A stretch of DNA of 64,000 bases from positions 558,001 through 622,000 of the forward strand of contig CM066299.1 of NCBI GenBank assembly GCA_033816765.1. The letters run 5' to 3'. Below, in pieces: positions 32,479 through 43,225 of this stretch. The notes under the pieces are model-generated. The model searched no databases. It was given only the letters and a program-made list of their open reading frames with translations, and had not been told where the DNA came from. The stretch's first letter is position 1; every line of letters begins with the position of its first letter. The translations under genes and the position numbers were made by a program. This stretch comes from Nothopassalora personata. Lineage: Eukaryota; Ascomycota; Dothideomycetes; Mycosphaerellales; Mycosphaerellaceae.

Positions 32479-35400
32479 GTATACTCCTCTAACAACTTGT
32501 CTAAGGAGGACTCCTAGCTGCTAGATAGTGGGTCTAACGTACACATTATTAATAAACCTACGAAGGCTAAATTCACCCTAGAATCGATCCCTAAGGATAT
32601 ACTAGTCTACGTAGCGGCTACTACGCTTCGAGGAGTAGTTAAGGGTACCGCAAAGGTCTATATTAAGTTATTAGGTAGACATCTAGTTACCTTAAACCTT
32701 AAGAATACCCTCTATATTCTAGGGTTTTACTACAATATTATCTTACTCCCTTAAATGCGAAAGAAAGGTCTATTCTTAGACGAGTATACCGATATCTAGT
32801 ATAATAGCAATAATGCTAGGGTAGCTAAGGTCTATAGATTAGGGGATCTACTATACCTAAATATAAATACTCTAGCGAAGGGAGACCCTATAACGATTAC
32901 TAAGTAGCCTATATCCGAAGATAGTACCCTACTATTAGTTGCAGAGGCTCTAAAATAACAATTAAAGAGCGTAGCTATAGCTAGGAGCCGTATGCCCCTT
33001 CCGGTAGTACCGAGGACAATAAGGGACTACTATAAGGTCCTTAGACACCCTAGGCTAGAGCGTATAATGCACCTACAAGACGTAGTAAAGGGTATTAAGA
33101 TTATAGGATTAGAGGAACTACCTAAAACTAACGAGTGCGAACCTTATACCCTCTTAAAAGAACATAAGAGGATATCTCGAAGGTCTAGGATTAAGATACG
33201 ACCTCCGTCGATACTTAAGGACATCGCAATTAACCTTATAGAATTCGATATAGGGTATAATAGGGATCGATATACCTTCTATACTAGCGATAAGGATACA
33301 GGACTTTAATTTAACTAGAATTTTCCTCGAAGAACCTAGGAGAACGTAATAGAGGCATATCTAGAACTTATAAGGTTTATTCAATCCTTTAGAAGATTAC
33401 TTACCGTGCTGTATTTAGACAACGACAAGGCCTACGGGGTAGTATTCAAGTCTTAGCTGCTCTAAGATAGGGTTACTTAGAAACTAACTGCCCCCTATAT
33501 ACCTACTTAGGACCTAGTAGAGATAACCGGGAAGCACCTAATTACTACTACTAGGGCATTAACATTATTAGCAGGTCTACCTTTAAACCTATAGCCTAAG
33601 ATTGTCTTAACAGCTACTTACCTTATTAACAGAACTCTATCTAAAAAGTTAGGCTAGAGGACCCTATTTAAGGCTACTACGGGCATTAAGCTAAGCCTTG
33701 CTTATATCTACAAAATAGGTTCTACGGTATACGCTTATAAGACTGATAAGAAAGAACGCCTACGCGCCTACAAAATAGATTCTCGATACTATATCGGTTA
33801 CTTAGTTAGATTTAAGGGTTATAATATCTACCGAATCTAGATACTATCCTATAGACAGGTTATAAGATCTAGGGATGTCACCTTTAATAAGAAGCTAAGG
33901 TACGAGGGCCTATACGAGGTAGACCTCGAACTAGCTATTTAAGACAACGAGAGACTTCTATATATCGTAGAACCTCTAAGGCTAGCCTATAATGGACAGT
34001 TTAAGGAATTGCTATTAACAATTAACCTTTCGACTAACCCTTAAGCTTAGGGGGTAGGGGATAGTATACCTTAAGAACAAGTAGATAAAGAAATCCTATA
34101 TAATAATCCAATTAAAATAAGGGAATCGGAATTTAATTATTAATAGATACACCCTTAGACTTTGTAGCTAGATCCGCAAATAGGTCTAGAAACCTAACTC
34201 TAGCTATTTAGACTATTCGTTCCTCTAGGGGATATATATAAGTTAAGAGGATTAATTAGACCTAGACCTAAAACTCTAGACTCTAAGGATATCTACGACA
34301 CAATCTATTAGAACAAGAAACCGAGGTACGACGAAGAGCTAGTACACTCGATTCTTGCTATTAAGAGGATTAAAGTCTTAGCTACGCTCTCAAAGGGACC
34401 TTAAGAGAGTAATACCTTAACTACATCGTCTAAAGCAACTAGAACAGGGAACACACTACCCCCTAAACTAAAGCGATAGAAGGATCTTAGTATATACCCT
34501 TATAGGGAAGCATTTAGGACAGTAAGTGTCGAAGAATTCAAGAAGCAATTTACGACAAACACCCTATCTTAGTATAATAAGGTCGAAGTAGTAGGACACC
34601 CAATAACGTCGATAACCTAGGTGTAGAAATACAAGCTTAACTAAAATGTAGAACTTTTAAAATGCAAGGCTCGAGTATACGCTCGAGGTAATTAAAAGGA
34701 CGCTATAAGGGAAACCTACGTAGCAACCCTTTATACAAGACTCTTTAGGTATATAATAGCCCTAGTAGCCTACTTTAACCTTAAGACACTATAGATAGAC
34801 GCCGTAAATACGTTTCTTAATGCCCCTATACTATTGCTAGTATATATATATGCCCCTAAAGGATTTAAGAAGGAAGGAAAGCTTCTAAGGTGCTATAAAG
34901 CCCTTTACGGATTTAAGGAGTCCCCTCTACTATAGTATTTAGAGCTTAAAGACACCCTTAACGACCTCGGCCTATCTAAAGTTACGGACTGTCTTCTTAT
35001 TAATAGGGAATTTTTAGTCCTAGTTTTCTTCTATATAGACGATATTTGCTTTACTTAGCCCTTAAAATCCGAATTAAGAGCTAAGGAGCTTATTTAATGA
35101 TTAACTAACAAATACGAGATAAAGGTAATAGAACCTATTAAATAGTTCTACGGGATCTACATTACTTGTAATAGTTAATAGCGGATCCTTAAGCTTAATT
35201 AGAAGGCCTATATCGAGAAGATTAGGCATCGCTACGGTATCTTAAGGACGGAGAAGAGAATTAAAACCCCTCTACTAGTAGGTTATATCGGCCTTAGAAA
35301 TAAAGTTTAGGCTACTACGGAAGAAATTAACGTTTATAGGTCCTAAGTAGGATCGGTAAACTTCGTAGTAGTAGAAACGCGCCCTAATATAACCTTTTTA

Positions 35401-35990
35401 GTCTCTCTTCTTTCTTAGCACCTAACTAACCCTACAAAGGAGGCTCTTAGGGCAGTAAGACACTTAATTTAATACCTTCTCTATACTACGGATTATTCGA
35501 TTAAGTACTACGGCCTACCTAAACCTTCGGACTTAATACTACTAGAATTCTATAGGGCCTTAGATGCCTTATCTACTAACGACAAGGAAACTCGTAGATT
35601 AAGTAAGGCCTTTGTCTTTTTCCTTTTTAAGTGGATTATCGACTAGAAAGCGGTTAAGTAGGGAATAGTTACGAAATTAAGCACTAAATTAGAGCTATAT
35701 ACCCTTAGTTACGCCGCCTTAGAGGTCCTATAGTAGGAGAGGCTTTTTAGTATAGCTACCCTTAAATTAGAGAATTGGATACTCCTATACTATAACAACT
35801 AGTAGACTATAAGGATTGTTAAGGCCCTAAATAGCAGAATTAATACTAAGATAAGGTATATAGACGTCTAACAATGCTAGCTTAGGGAATAGTACTAAGT
35901 AGGACGCCTTAAAATTAGCTAGATAAGGACATAGGAGATAGCCGCGGACGGTCTAACTAAGGTCCTAACTCCTTAATAGCACTAGCGGTT
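32479..35990 (+). pseudogene. Copia pol remnant (PR, IN, RT, RNase H)
   Basis: Landmarks in order: protease LLDSGSNVHIIN near 32519-32555; pre-integrase segment YYKVLRHPRLERIMHLQDVV in an intact 105-codon stretch (32992-33309); integrase core segments including YLDNDKAYG near 33415 and a C-terminal GYNIYRI region; RT with VNTFLNAPIL near 34810 and the catalytic FYIDDICF near 35028-35052; RNase H end with ADGLTKVLTP near 35945. The order PR-IN-RT-RH is diagnostic of Ty1/copia. Stops are overwhelmingly TAG/TAA. Confidence 0.8.
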
Positions 35991-36389
35991 TGTTAATTAC
36001 CTTAATTTAGGAGATTAGCAAACAGGTATACCCTCGCTTTAATAGCTAGGGGGTGCTATCTTTACTTTACTTCTAAAATAAATACTCGTAGTGTATTTAG
36101 TTAGGGGCTAAGGACACCCTACCTTTATAACTAGAGAGGACTAAAGGACTTCTAAGAATAAGATAAGGCCTATAACTCGTAGTAAAGCTTACCTAACGGT
36201 TATACGTACTTATAATGCAATAACCTTATATACTTAGCGCGAATATAGCCTATATCTAATTTCTTAATCCTTCTAGTAACCCTCTCTTTTATAATCCACT
36301 TTATACCGCCGTTAATCTCCTTACTAGGTAGCCCCCTTAGCTTAGTTAGTTACCCTTTAACTACTATACTAGGGTACGACTACATCCTA

Positions 36390-37257
36390 GAACACTAGAA
36401 CATAAGCATTAGAACTCTTAAAATAGAGCCTATTTTAGAAGTTAAGACACCTATACTACTTGATTTAGGTTTAGTCGAGCCTAAGAACGCGCTACCTCTA
36501 CTAACTATACTAGAAGAGGCACCCTTAAACCCTAGAAATAAGTCTACTATATCTATTAAAGAGTTCTAATAACTCCTTAAGGCGAGCTAGGAGATAGGCT
36601 ACGAATCCGACACTAAGCCGATTAGTAGCCTAAGAAAGAAGTACGGGGTAAAGAAGACCCCTATAAAAGAGGTATTAGAGGAGAAGCAAAAGGCTTAGAA
36701 TAAGGCGTATAAGGACTCTAAGTAGAAGAGCTAACTCCGAAACTACGTCTATAGGTTACTTAGGACCCTCGCTAAAGGACGAAGACCTCGCCTCCCTAAA
36801 TTTAACCTTAGAGAGAAAAATAAAGCTTTTAAGCCTATCCTTAGACTTATTAAGCAATTCTTAGGCATCCGCGGCGACCTTAGTTACGATTCTAGGGTAG
36901 AAATTAATAAGCAGTCTCTAAATTAGTATAAGAGTACTACTCTAGGAACTAAGGACTATATACCTACCTATAACATTAATAACCTTACTAAGCTGCTTTA
37001 GGGTATTTAATAGAGCATAATTAAGTCTATTCTAAAGAAGGGAATAGCCACTAAGAAGAGAGAGGTACCCTAAGACAAAGGGACTAATAAAGAGGAAACC
37101 CTAAAGAAGAAAATAAAGGGTACTATTACTAGTTAGGAGGGAGCTATCAAGGACCTTATCTATAAAGTTAAGGGTAATATAAACAAGGTTATAAAGGATA
37201 TAAAGGTCCTTAGCGCTAAGATTACTCTACTTAGTTCCTATATAGAGTAAGGGGTTA
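36390..37257 (+). pseudogene. Extra ORF downstream of copia pol
   Basis: Between RNase H and the 3' LTR, one plus frame reads as sensible protein if its TAA/TAG codons are taken as mutated Gln or Trp: RTLKIEPILEVKTPILLDLG, later GYESDTKPISSLRKKYGVKK, GRRPRLPKFNLREKNKAFKP and LIKQFLGIRGDLSYDSRVEI, ending in a Lys-rich helical region. About 280 codons. It is not a typical copia module (no RNase H or envelope features seen), so it is called an accessory ORF of unknown role. It ends at a GGGGT purine-rich tract beside the LTR. Confidence 0.5.
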
Positions 37258-37506
37258 TATAAAGCGCTAGGATAATGCATAGATAGTAGGTTTTAAGGGT
37301 AATATAACCTAATTAAGTATAGTAATTACTTGTCTTTAGGAACTAAGATTAGGCACCTAAATTATAGGGATTAAGGGCTTCTTATTAAAAGAAGACTTAT
37401 ATAAGCACCTTAAGGGTGCCACTACTTATAAAAAACATGGTTTTTCATACCCTGATTTCCAGACTTAATACCCTAGTTCCAAACTTCCATCTCCACTAGT
37501 TTCACA
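37258..37506 (+). repeat. Copia 3' LTR (249 bp)
   Basis: Starts TATAAAGCGC (TG mutated to TA) and ends TTTCACA, followed by the AAGCT duplicate at 37507-37511. Its last third is nearly free of the mutations found in the same part of the 5' LTR. Confidence 0.92.
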
Positions 37507-37511
37507 AAGCT

Positions 37512-38120
37512 CTTCGGCATGTACGGGCCGAACGACTTCTGACGCCGGGCAACCCTGCACGTATACCCAGACGATACCAACCAGTCGAGACGGTGAGCTG
37601 GTTGTGATCGTACAGAGTTTTGTCTACGTCGTTGGCCATTGGTCAATGTCGTCAGCCAACGAAAGACCGCCTTTCCCGACGTCACTCTTCGTCTGGAGAT
37701 GCTAGAAGGCAAACGTGCGTCACATGCGGTATACTTGTGGTTCACCATTTTTTTCCGGATGCGATCAAGGCAGTGGGTATGTTGCAGTAGCATGGAGGAC
37801 AAGCGACCGATGGGGCATCGAAGGAGTTCGGAACCCGGGTGCGCCAGCAGCTCCAGTAAGAGCGAGTGAATAATAGAAGTCCAGTCACGTCGAGAGCACC
37901 AGAGCCATGTTCGACAGTTGGTAGCGAAACTTCGCTCGCACGACGGATGCATGATCAATGCAATCCACATCGAATTGCCAATAACTACGAGCACCGTAGA
38001 AGGTAGTAGAGCAACAACGGATAGACAGAAGTAGCAACGCAGCAAGGACGTGCTATGTGCCATCACTAATCATACGTCAGCCATGCCTTCAACCAGGTAT
38101 CAACAACGGGTCTGTAGTAC
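37512..38120. other. Right flank of the element; no clear gene
   Basis: A 197-codon minus-strand frame starting at 38066 runs into the LTR and ends there. It is Arg/Ser-rich and has no domain. If the element and one AAGCT are removed in the mind, the frame would continue into the left flank for about 60 more codons, so the insertion may have cut a gene, but the frame itself is not convincing. Confidence 0.3.
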
Positions 38121-38899
38121 TCACTTCGCAGCACGTCTCTTTCGCGCCGCCTGCGCCCATCTGGCTCTCCACGTCTCCCTCTTAGCTCCTACCGTCAGAC
38201 CGACCGCCCACAGCTGATCCCCAACGCCGATCCAATCGCAGTACCGCACGATCTCCAGGATGTCAGGAACCTTGTAGTCGAGTGCGAAGTTCATCGTGTT
38301 GTGAAAGAGATGCTTGATGAGCCCACGGTCGCTCTGGCACTTTTCGAGAATCTCCGCGAATTCCGAGACGTAGATGCCGGGACGCTTCAGGTAGTCCATC
38401 AGGATCTGGCGAACTTCGTACTTCTTCCGCCACTCGTCGCTCTTCTCGGTGCCGGTGAGATCGAACGCGATTCCAAGAGTCTGGACGGTGGCGTGGAAGT
38501 TGACCAGATCTGGGAACTCGTCGGAGGACTCGAAGAAGAAATTCTTGACATGGGTGGCGCACAATGGATTCTCCGGGCTGATCGAGTCAGACTCGATGAA
38601 TATCTATATGTCAACGAATGGAATTAATGACAGACATTATGTATCTTACTCGTGATGATGCGCCGAGCCACAACAATATCGCACCACCGATCTCCGGAAA
38701 GGGCGACGGCATTCGGTCCAACCACACCAGCTGGAGTGGGCAGACTGCTGTCCAGCATTCTCTTGATCCAGGGAGAAGCGGCGCAGATCTTCTCTTTGTT
38801 GACATGTCGGCGGACGCACTGGATGTTGTTGCGCTCGTCGAAACAGTAGATCTGGCAGTGCGGAGATCGTCGGCGGTACGTGTTCGTGCCTGGAGCCAT
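38121..38899 (-). CDS. BTB/POZ-like protein, two exons, junction uncertain
   Basis: Exon 1 (38899-38650) starts GCAATGGCT and contains the block HVNKEKICAASPWIKRML, resembling the conserved helix of fungal BTB/POZ domains (inner and outer parts of the dimer fold). A 46-nt intron (38649-38604: GTAAGA, branch GTTGAC, TAG) is followed by exon 2 with a leucine-patterned C-terminal part (HATVQTLGIAFDLTGTEKSD; ILEIVRYCDWIGVGDQLWAV) and a basic tail. BTB proteins act as dimers and adaptors, often for ubiquitin ligases. The problem: exon 1 ends one base out of phase with exon 2, so either another junction is used or there is a one-base lesion. The BTB call rests on the pattern of one exon and is moderate. 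Confidence 0.5.
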
Positions 38900-39580
38900 T
38901 GCCTGGGACGTGTCACAAACCTCAGAGCGTGGTATGCAGGATGGTGCTTCTCACTGATGGTGTGTATGAGATGAGGAGTATCGAGGCAGGAGGGCAATGT
39001 GCGAAATGACTGTGTTCAGAGGTACTCTCGGCTTCGGTGAAGAGTTTTGGTAATAAGCCGACGTTCGTCACGAAAGTGCAGGCATTCTCTTTGATAGACA
39101 AGGATTAAAGCACGCTAACAAACATCACTTGTTGCTCCACACAGCAAGAAATGATGGTCTGATGGCGATATTGTGTGACAGTGTGTAGAGAGATTGTCAT
39201 CTGGTTGGAGCACGGCCAGATCAACGACTCTTAAGAATAGGGCACCACATGTTTGCGTGTCTCTCGTAATATCAGCAACTTCCCTCATACTTCACGACTC
39301 CAGATGCAGGCTGTTCGGAAGCGCTAGTACGGCGTCCAGCGAGTCCACACGCATCACATACCCAGAGCTGCTCTTGGTATTGGCAGAAAGGCGACTGATC
39401 TGAGCGGACAATAATCACTCTGACTGGTAGCAGAGTGAATTCACGGTCTATAACGGGCTTCCTCACTCTATCGTTGCAACTTCACCTTCTTTTCACGCGT
39501 TGTGTGTCGTGCACTCTCGCAGTCATATCACCTCTTTTTGGAACTCTTCTCTGCATACTTCCGTTGCTCTACCACCAACA
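38900..39580. other. Divergent intergenic region
   Basis: This lies between the divergently transcribed BTB-like and RING genes and should hold both promoters. Immediately before the RING start is a C/T- and A/C-rich leader. No gene or repeat seen. Confidence 0.45.
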
Positions 39581-40408
39581 ATGGCCTACATCCCCGACAA
39601 TCTCCTTCGCATCATGCGGCGAGGCCCACTATCAGCAATCGACTTCTTTCACCAGCACTGCGCATGGCAACAGCACGGATGCGTAGACGACAATGGCCAA
39701 ATAAAGCTCTGCATGATATGCCTCGAACCAATGCACGGGACCGAAACAATCAAGTCCAGCAGCTCCGACATCCAGATCGAGCGAAGAGACCTAGTGGGTA
39801 ACACCCTTAGGAGCAACAAAAAGTGCAATCACGTCTTTCACACGGGTTGTATGACCAACTATGTTGCCCACGGTAATACCTGTCCAGTGTGTCGATGCCA
39901 TTGGTTCGATTCTGCTGCTGAAGAAGAGAGGGCGTGGGACATTCAGGCTGCGTTCCATGCATTAGACACATTCGACTACGCGTCTAGGACCAGAGCGCAG
40001 AAAAGGGTGAAGGTCAAGATCCATGCTGTGGTCTTCACGGATATGCCGTCTGTTGTGGCACATTGGCTCAGTACGCGGCCAAGCCTTGCCGAGACGGAGA
40101 GGAATCGTATTTGCGGCAGAGTGGCAAGAGCAGCAGAAGGCATGGAGTTGGTCAACGGGGTCGTGGAGGCGTTCAGAGAGTGCGATGGCAAGAGGATGAG
40201 GTTGAGTAAGCTAGAAAATGAAATTGTGGCAGGGGCGTTTAGGGTGGCAGCAGAGAAGAGTGGAAAAGGCACTGTGCGCGAGGACCATATGATCTTCTTG
40301 AAAGCGCTTGTCGAGACTGTACTAGGCTACTATGCGCATAGCCAAGGCTTGATGAACGCGCAGCCATCGGTGTGGCGAAGACTGCTAGACTGGATGCGCC
40401 GCAGATGA
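39581..40408 (+). CDS. RING-H2 finger protein, probable E3 ubiquitin ligase
   Basis: A 275-residue single-exon protein; the ATG at 39581 has a strong context (CAACAATGG) and is preferred over the open upstream frame from 39500. The RING-H2 ligands are C44, C47, C82, H84, H87, C90, C101 and C104 (CMIC ... CNHVFHTGC ... CPVC), in the C3H2C3 order, with an unusually long 34-residue loop between the first and second Cys pairs. RING-H2 domains recruit ubiquitin-conjugating enzymes. The rest (105-275) is largely helical and lacks transmembrane segments, so a soluble ligase is likely. The last residues are basic (WRRLLDWMRRR). The substrate is unknown. The long loop suggests a lineage-specific family rather than a conserved ligase. 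Confidence 0.8.
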   Translation: MAYIPDNLLRIMRRGPLSAIDFFHQHCAWQQHGCVDDNGQIKLCMICLEPMHGTETIKSSSSDIQIERRDLVGNTLRSNKKCNHVFHTGCMTNYVAHGNTCPVCRCHWFDSAAEEERAWDIQAAFHALDTFDYASRTRAQKRVKVKIHAVVFTDMPSVVAHWLSTRPSLAETERNRICGRVARAAEGMELVNGVVEAFRECDGKRMRLSKLENEIVAGAFRVAAEKSGKGTVREDHMIFLKALVETVLGYYAHSQGLMNAQPSVWRRLLDWMRRR

Positions 40409-40853
40409 ACATTCGGAGAACGCTTGATACACTGCAGCTTGCGACGTGCTTCGGATAGCCGTATGAAAGAAATCTACTCTGGACGCTCGATTCGTCCTCG
40501 CTGGACGGGTATGGCGATCCTGGCTGAATTGCTGTCGTAAATTCGTCTTTGGTATTCTTTTATTTACTACATCTTGTTAGCCGGGCGTGATTGTCTGCAA
40601 TCAGCAGGCCCCATTACACATGCAAAGAGGTATTGCGACTCCCTTCTGGGTGGACGCTTTCATCTTGTCTGCATTCATTCGAATCTCGAAAAGTTTATTT
40701 CGTCTTTCCTTCTTTATATTCAGAGATTCTATACACCTTCCTCTCGACCCCTATCAACTTGTCAGCTTCCAGTAAACAAAGTCAGCAACCACCGCATACC
40801 AGCGAAAAGAACTTATGCTACACGCGGTCAACCTCCATTGTTCATTAGCAATC
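40409..40853. other. Intergenic; probable 5' region of the next gene
   Basis: A pyrimidine-rich stretch (CTTTCCTTC..., CCTTCCTCTCGACC) near 40700-40750 looks like a fungal promoter or leader ahead of 40854. No gene was seen. Confidence 0.4.
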
Positions 40854-41555
40854 ATGTCTGGCACCAGAAACGTAAGTCATACAGCCACTTGAAGCTGGAC
40901 ACGATGAACTGACTCGAGCACAGAAGCGGACCAGTAGCACTCCTCAAGCCACCCCACGAAAGGACCGTCCTGACACCCAAGCCCAAGGTATCAAACTTCA
41001 TCACAACCACACCAAGCTCAGGGTATCTTTCCTCAAGTGGCAGCTTCGGACCCGAGTCGCCAGCGCCAGCAGATAATGGCGAGAGGCGCGGATACACCAC
41101 TTTCGAGGTGTCTGAGACTCTTGGCAGGGGCTTCGTCCGCAAGAGTGGACCAAGCGCTCACGAGCACATCCAGTACCTCTTCATTGTCTGCGGGGTGGAC
41201 AATGACGGCGAAGGAGGCTACAATTTTCCATGTCTTGATATGCATGACATCCAGAAGAAGTTGCTTCCGGAAGACTCTCCACAAGCCGGAAAGATCCCCT
41301 CTCAGCTCAACTTTGGCTACATCCTCGGCGGACAAGAGCTCCAGTCTCCAGCCGTCATAAACGCCATCAGCGAAGTCATAGGGAAGATCAAGGAGCTGAA
41401 GTGGCGCCAGAAGGTCTACTTGGGTATCGTCATTACTGATATGGCACACCTCTTCGCGGAGGCCTCTGACCTTTGCTGCACATCTCTACGTTGCAGACAT
41501 GTGCATTGCCAACCTCGGCAACATCGTCAGCAGCGATGAGAAAGCCGAGGAGTAA
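40854..41555 (+). pseudogene. Frameshifted two-exon hypothetical gene
   Basis: Exon 1 is 18 nt (MSGTRN; 40854-40871), followed by a canonical 52-nt intron (40872-40923, GTAAGT ... CACAG). Exon 2 begins basic (KRTSSTPQATPRKDR), then the good frame shifts by one base near 40970 into a Ser/Thr/Pro-rich linker and a globular part (GRRGYTTFEVSETLGRG-like; HIQYLFIVCGVDNDGEG; LKWRQKVYLGIVITDMAHLF). A second one-base shift near 41465 leads to the natural end, FAAHLYVADMCIANLGNIVS, and TAA at 41553. No known domain. Either a recently dead gene or two assembly indels. Confidence 0.5.
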
Positions 41556-42805
41556 CATTTGACCATAACGGCACCTTTCCTCGCCCTCGACACAGGTATG
41601 CTGAGCAAGATGGCTGTATGACAGTCAGCAACACGACATTTCCAACTACACAATACTAATAGACCATCTGGAAGACGGCTCCGTGGGACGCTGCCACGAC
41701 TCGAGAGGCTCTCCAGTGCGCAGGTCAATCCTACAATTCCAGCTTGTGCCTTCCCTGGCAGCATTCCGCGATATGGGGCTCTAGGTGATCACTTGGGGTT
41801 GCACTCTCCTCCCCGAAGTGCCGCTAAGCTACGTCGCTGGACTGATCTGGCGGTTCTAGCCTTTCTCAATACAGGATTGATCCTATGCTTAGCCATCTCC
41901 ATGGGTAAGCGGAGAAAAGACTCCCTGGTGAGCGAAGGCATCTCAATCTTGAGCCATTGATCTTTTCTTGATTATATAGAATCTGGCTATGAGGAAGGGA
42001 TGTGAGGCCTTGAAGATTACCTTCGTATCAAGGCACCCTTGTCATGTCTAGATGGCTCTTATTGGTCTACATGGCATTGGCTTGTACCGCAGATCTGCGG
42101 ACTAGAAGTTTCCGATGCGAAGATGCGCTGAAAGAGTATGAGCCTAGCACAAACGCTCAATGAAACGTTCCGTCGTGACACTTACCATGTCCCCTCCAAT
42201 CCCCATTAGCTGTGCTTGGCGTGCACTTACGGCTCAGCTGCGCATCTCTGGTGTAAGCCACGTAATATGCTGCTCAGACGCATCTCAGAGGTTAAATTCT
42301 GAGCCGGGTGCAAAGTCCGTATGGTCGGTACCTGCACGGTTGGTTGTGCCTTCTTTCCTACTTCTCGTGTTCCGAGAGCACGATTGATAGACTTCTAGGT
42401 TCATTCGGGAACCATTGAGCATTTCGGAAGAGTACTTTCATAAGGCAGATCTAGAGGCGAAGTCAAGCCAGCCTTCAGCGGCTGTGAGAAGCCAAAGTAT
42501 GCTATTTGGTGATGGTATGCATTGGTAAGACGAGATTTAGAGACCTGCTATGGCTGAGGCGGGAACCATTGACCAAACTCGCGCGCCATTGCTCTTCCAG
42601 TCCCATGGCTATTCTTCGGCTTCTCCTGCCACAAGCTCACCTAGGCCTTACTGCTGCCCGAGCGACTCGCGCGGCCATAGGGCAACGCGTGGCGCATTCG
42701 GAGTGGTTGGCAGCTGCGCAGTCACGCTTGCACCTATGCCACGCCCTCCCTTCTCTTTTATTTTCCGATCGAGTCGCCACCTGCACAACCTTGCTCTTCT
42801 CCCCC
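41556..42805. other. No gene seen
   Basis: Short overlapping frames only. A plus-strand frame from 42506 runs into the next gene but its upstream part is Arg/Leu-rich and lacks an ATG in good context, so it is treated as untranslated leader. Confidence 0.45.
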
Positions 42806-43225
42806 ATGAACCAAAATTCTCCCCTATCAACCGAATCACCTTCTGCGCCACCAGACTCGACACAGCTGATTGTCCACGTTATTCATCGTGACCCACAGCT
42901 GAACACCTGGCACCGCCGCGACGGCCTTGGTAAGGAGTTTATTCAGCGCAATACCCAACGCGACGGCGTTCTCCTGTACCCAGCGTCCATTCTACACGAC
43001 GAAGACGATTTAGAGGACCTGCAGAGCTGGACAGACATGCATGACGGGTTCGAAGAGAGGGCCAGGCCCGGGAACGCCTCGGATATGGATATGGTTCATG
43101 TTGAAGTTGCTGGCGTCGTGATAGACGAAGTTGCGGAGGCGGATGGCGACTTTGAGCTCAAGGCCGTGGTAGTGCGCGATCTTCAAGTCGGGTTTGGTGC
43201 GGGTGTCGAGTGTCGCGCTGGTTAA
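42806..43225 (+). CDS. Small acidic hypothetical protein
   Basis: A 139-codon ORF from the ATG at 42806 (CCCCCATGAACC). The N-terminal 25 residues are Ser/Pro-rich; then a compact, well-mixed part (TQLIVHVIHRDPQLNTWHRR; GVLLYPASILHDEDDLEDLQ) and a C-terminal half with many Asp/Glu and beta-type hydrophobic runs (MVHVEVAGVVIDEVAEADGD). No signal peptide and no family. It reads like a small globular domain protein. Confidence 0.5.
   Translation: MNQNSPLSTESPSAPPDSTQLIVHVIHRDPQLNTWHRRDGLGKEFIQRNTQRDGVLLYPASILHDEDDLEDLQSWTDMHDGFEERARPGNASDMDMVHVEVAGVVIDEVAEADGDFELKAVVVRDLQVGFGAGVECRAG

Larger units (their letters stand above)
23971..37506 (+). mobile_element. RIP-degraded Ty1/copia retrotransposon, split by a gypsy insertion
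   Basis: The outer element has two 249-bp LTRs (23971-24219, 37258-37506) beginning TG and ending CA, and a perfect 5-bp target-site duplication, AAGCT, at 23966-23970 and 37507-37511. Without the nested element it is about 6.5 kb. Domain order on the plus strand is gag, protease, integrase, reverse transcriptase, RNase H, the Ty1/copia order, followed by an extra ORF. Almost every frame is broken by TAA or TAG, many at positions where CAA or CAG (Gln) would fit, the expected outcome of C-to-T RIP. It cannot be active. The insertion is intact in structure, so loss of function came from mutation, not deletion. Confidence 0.9.

Noticed and set aside
42506..42805. Upstream extension of the acidic protein at 42806
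   Set aside because: The frame is open but Arg/Leu-rich with a poor start context; the ATG at 42806 begins the plausible protein.
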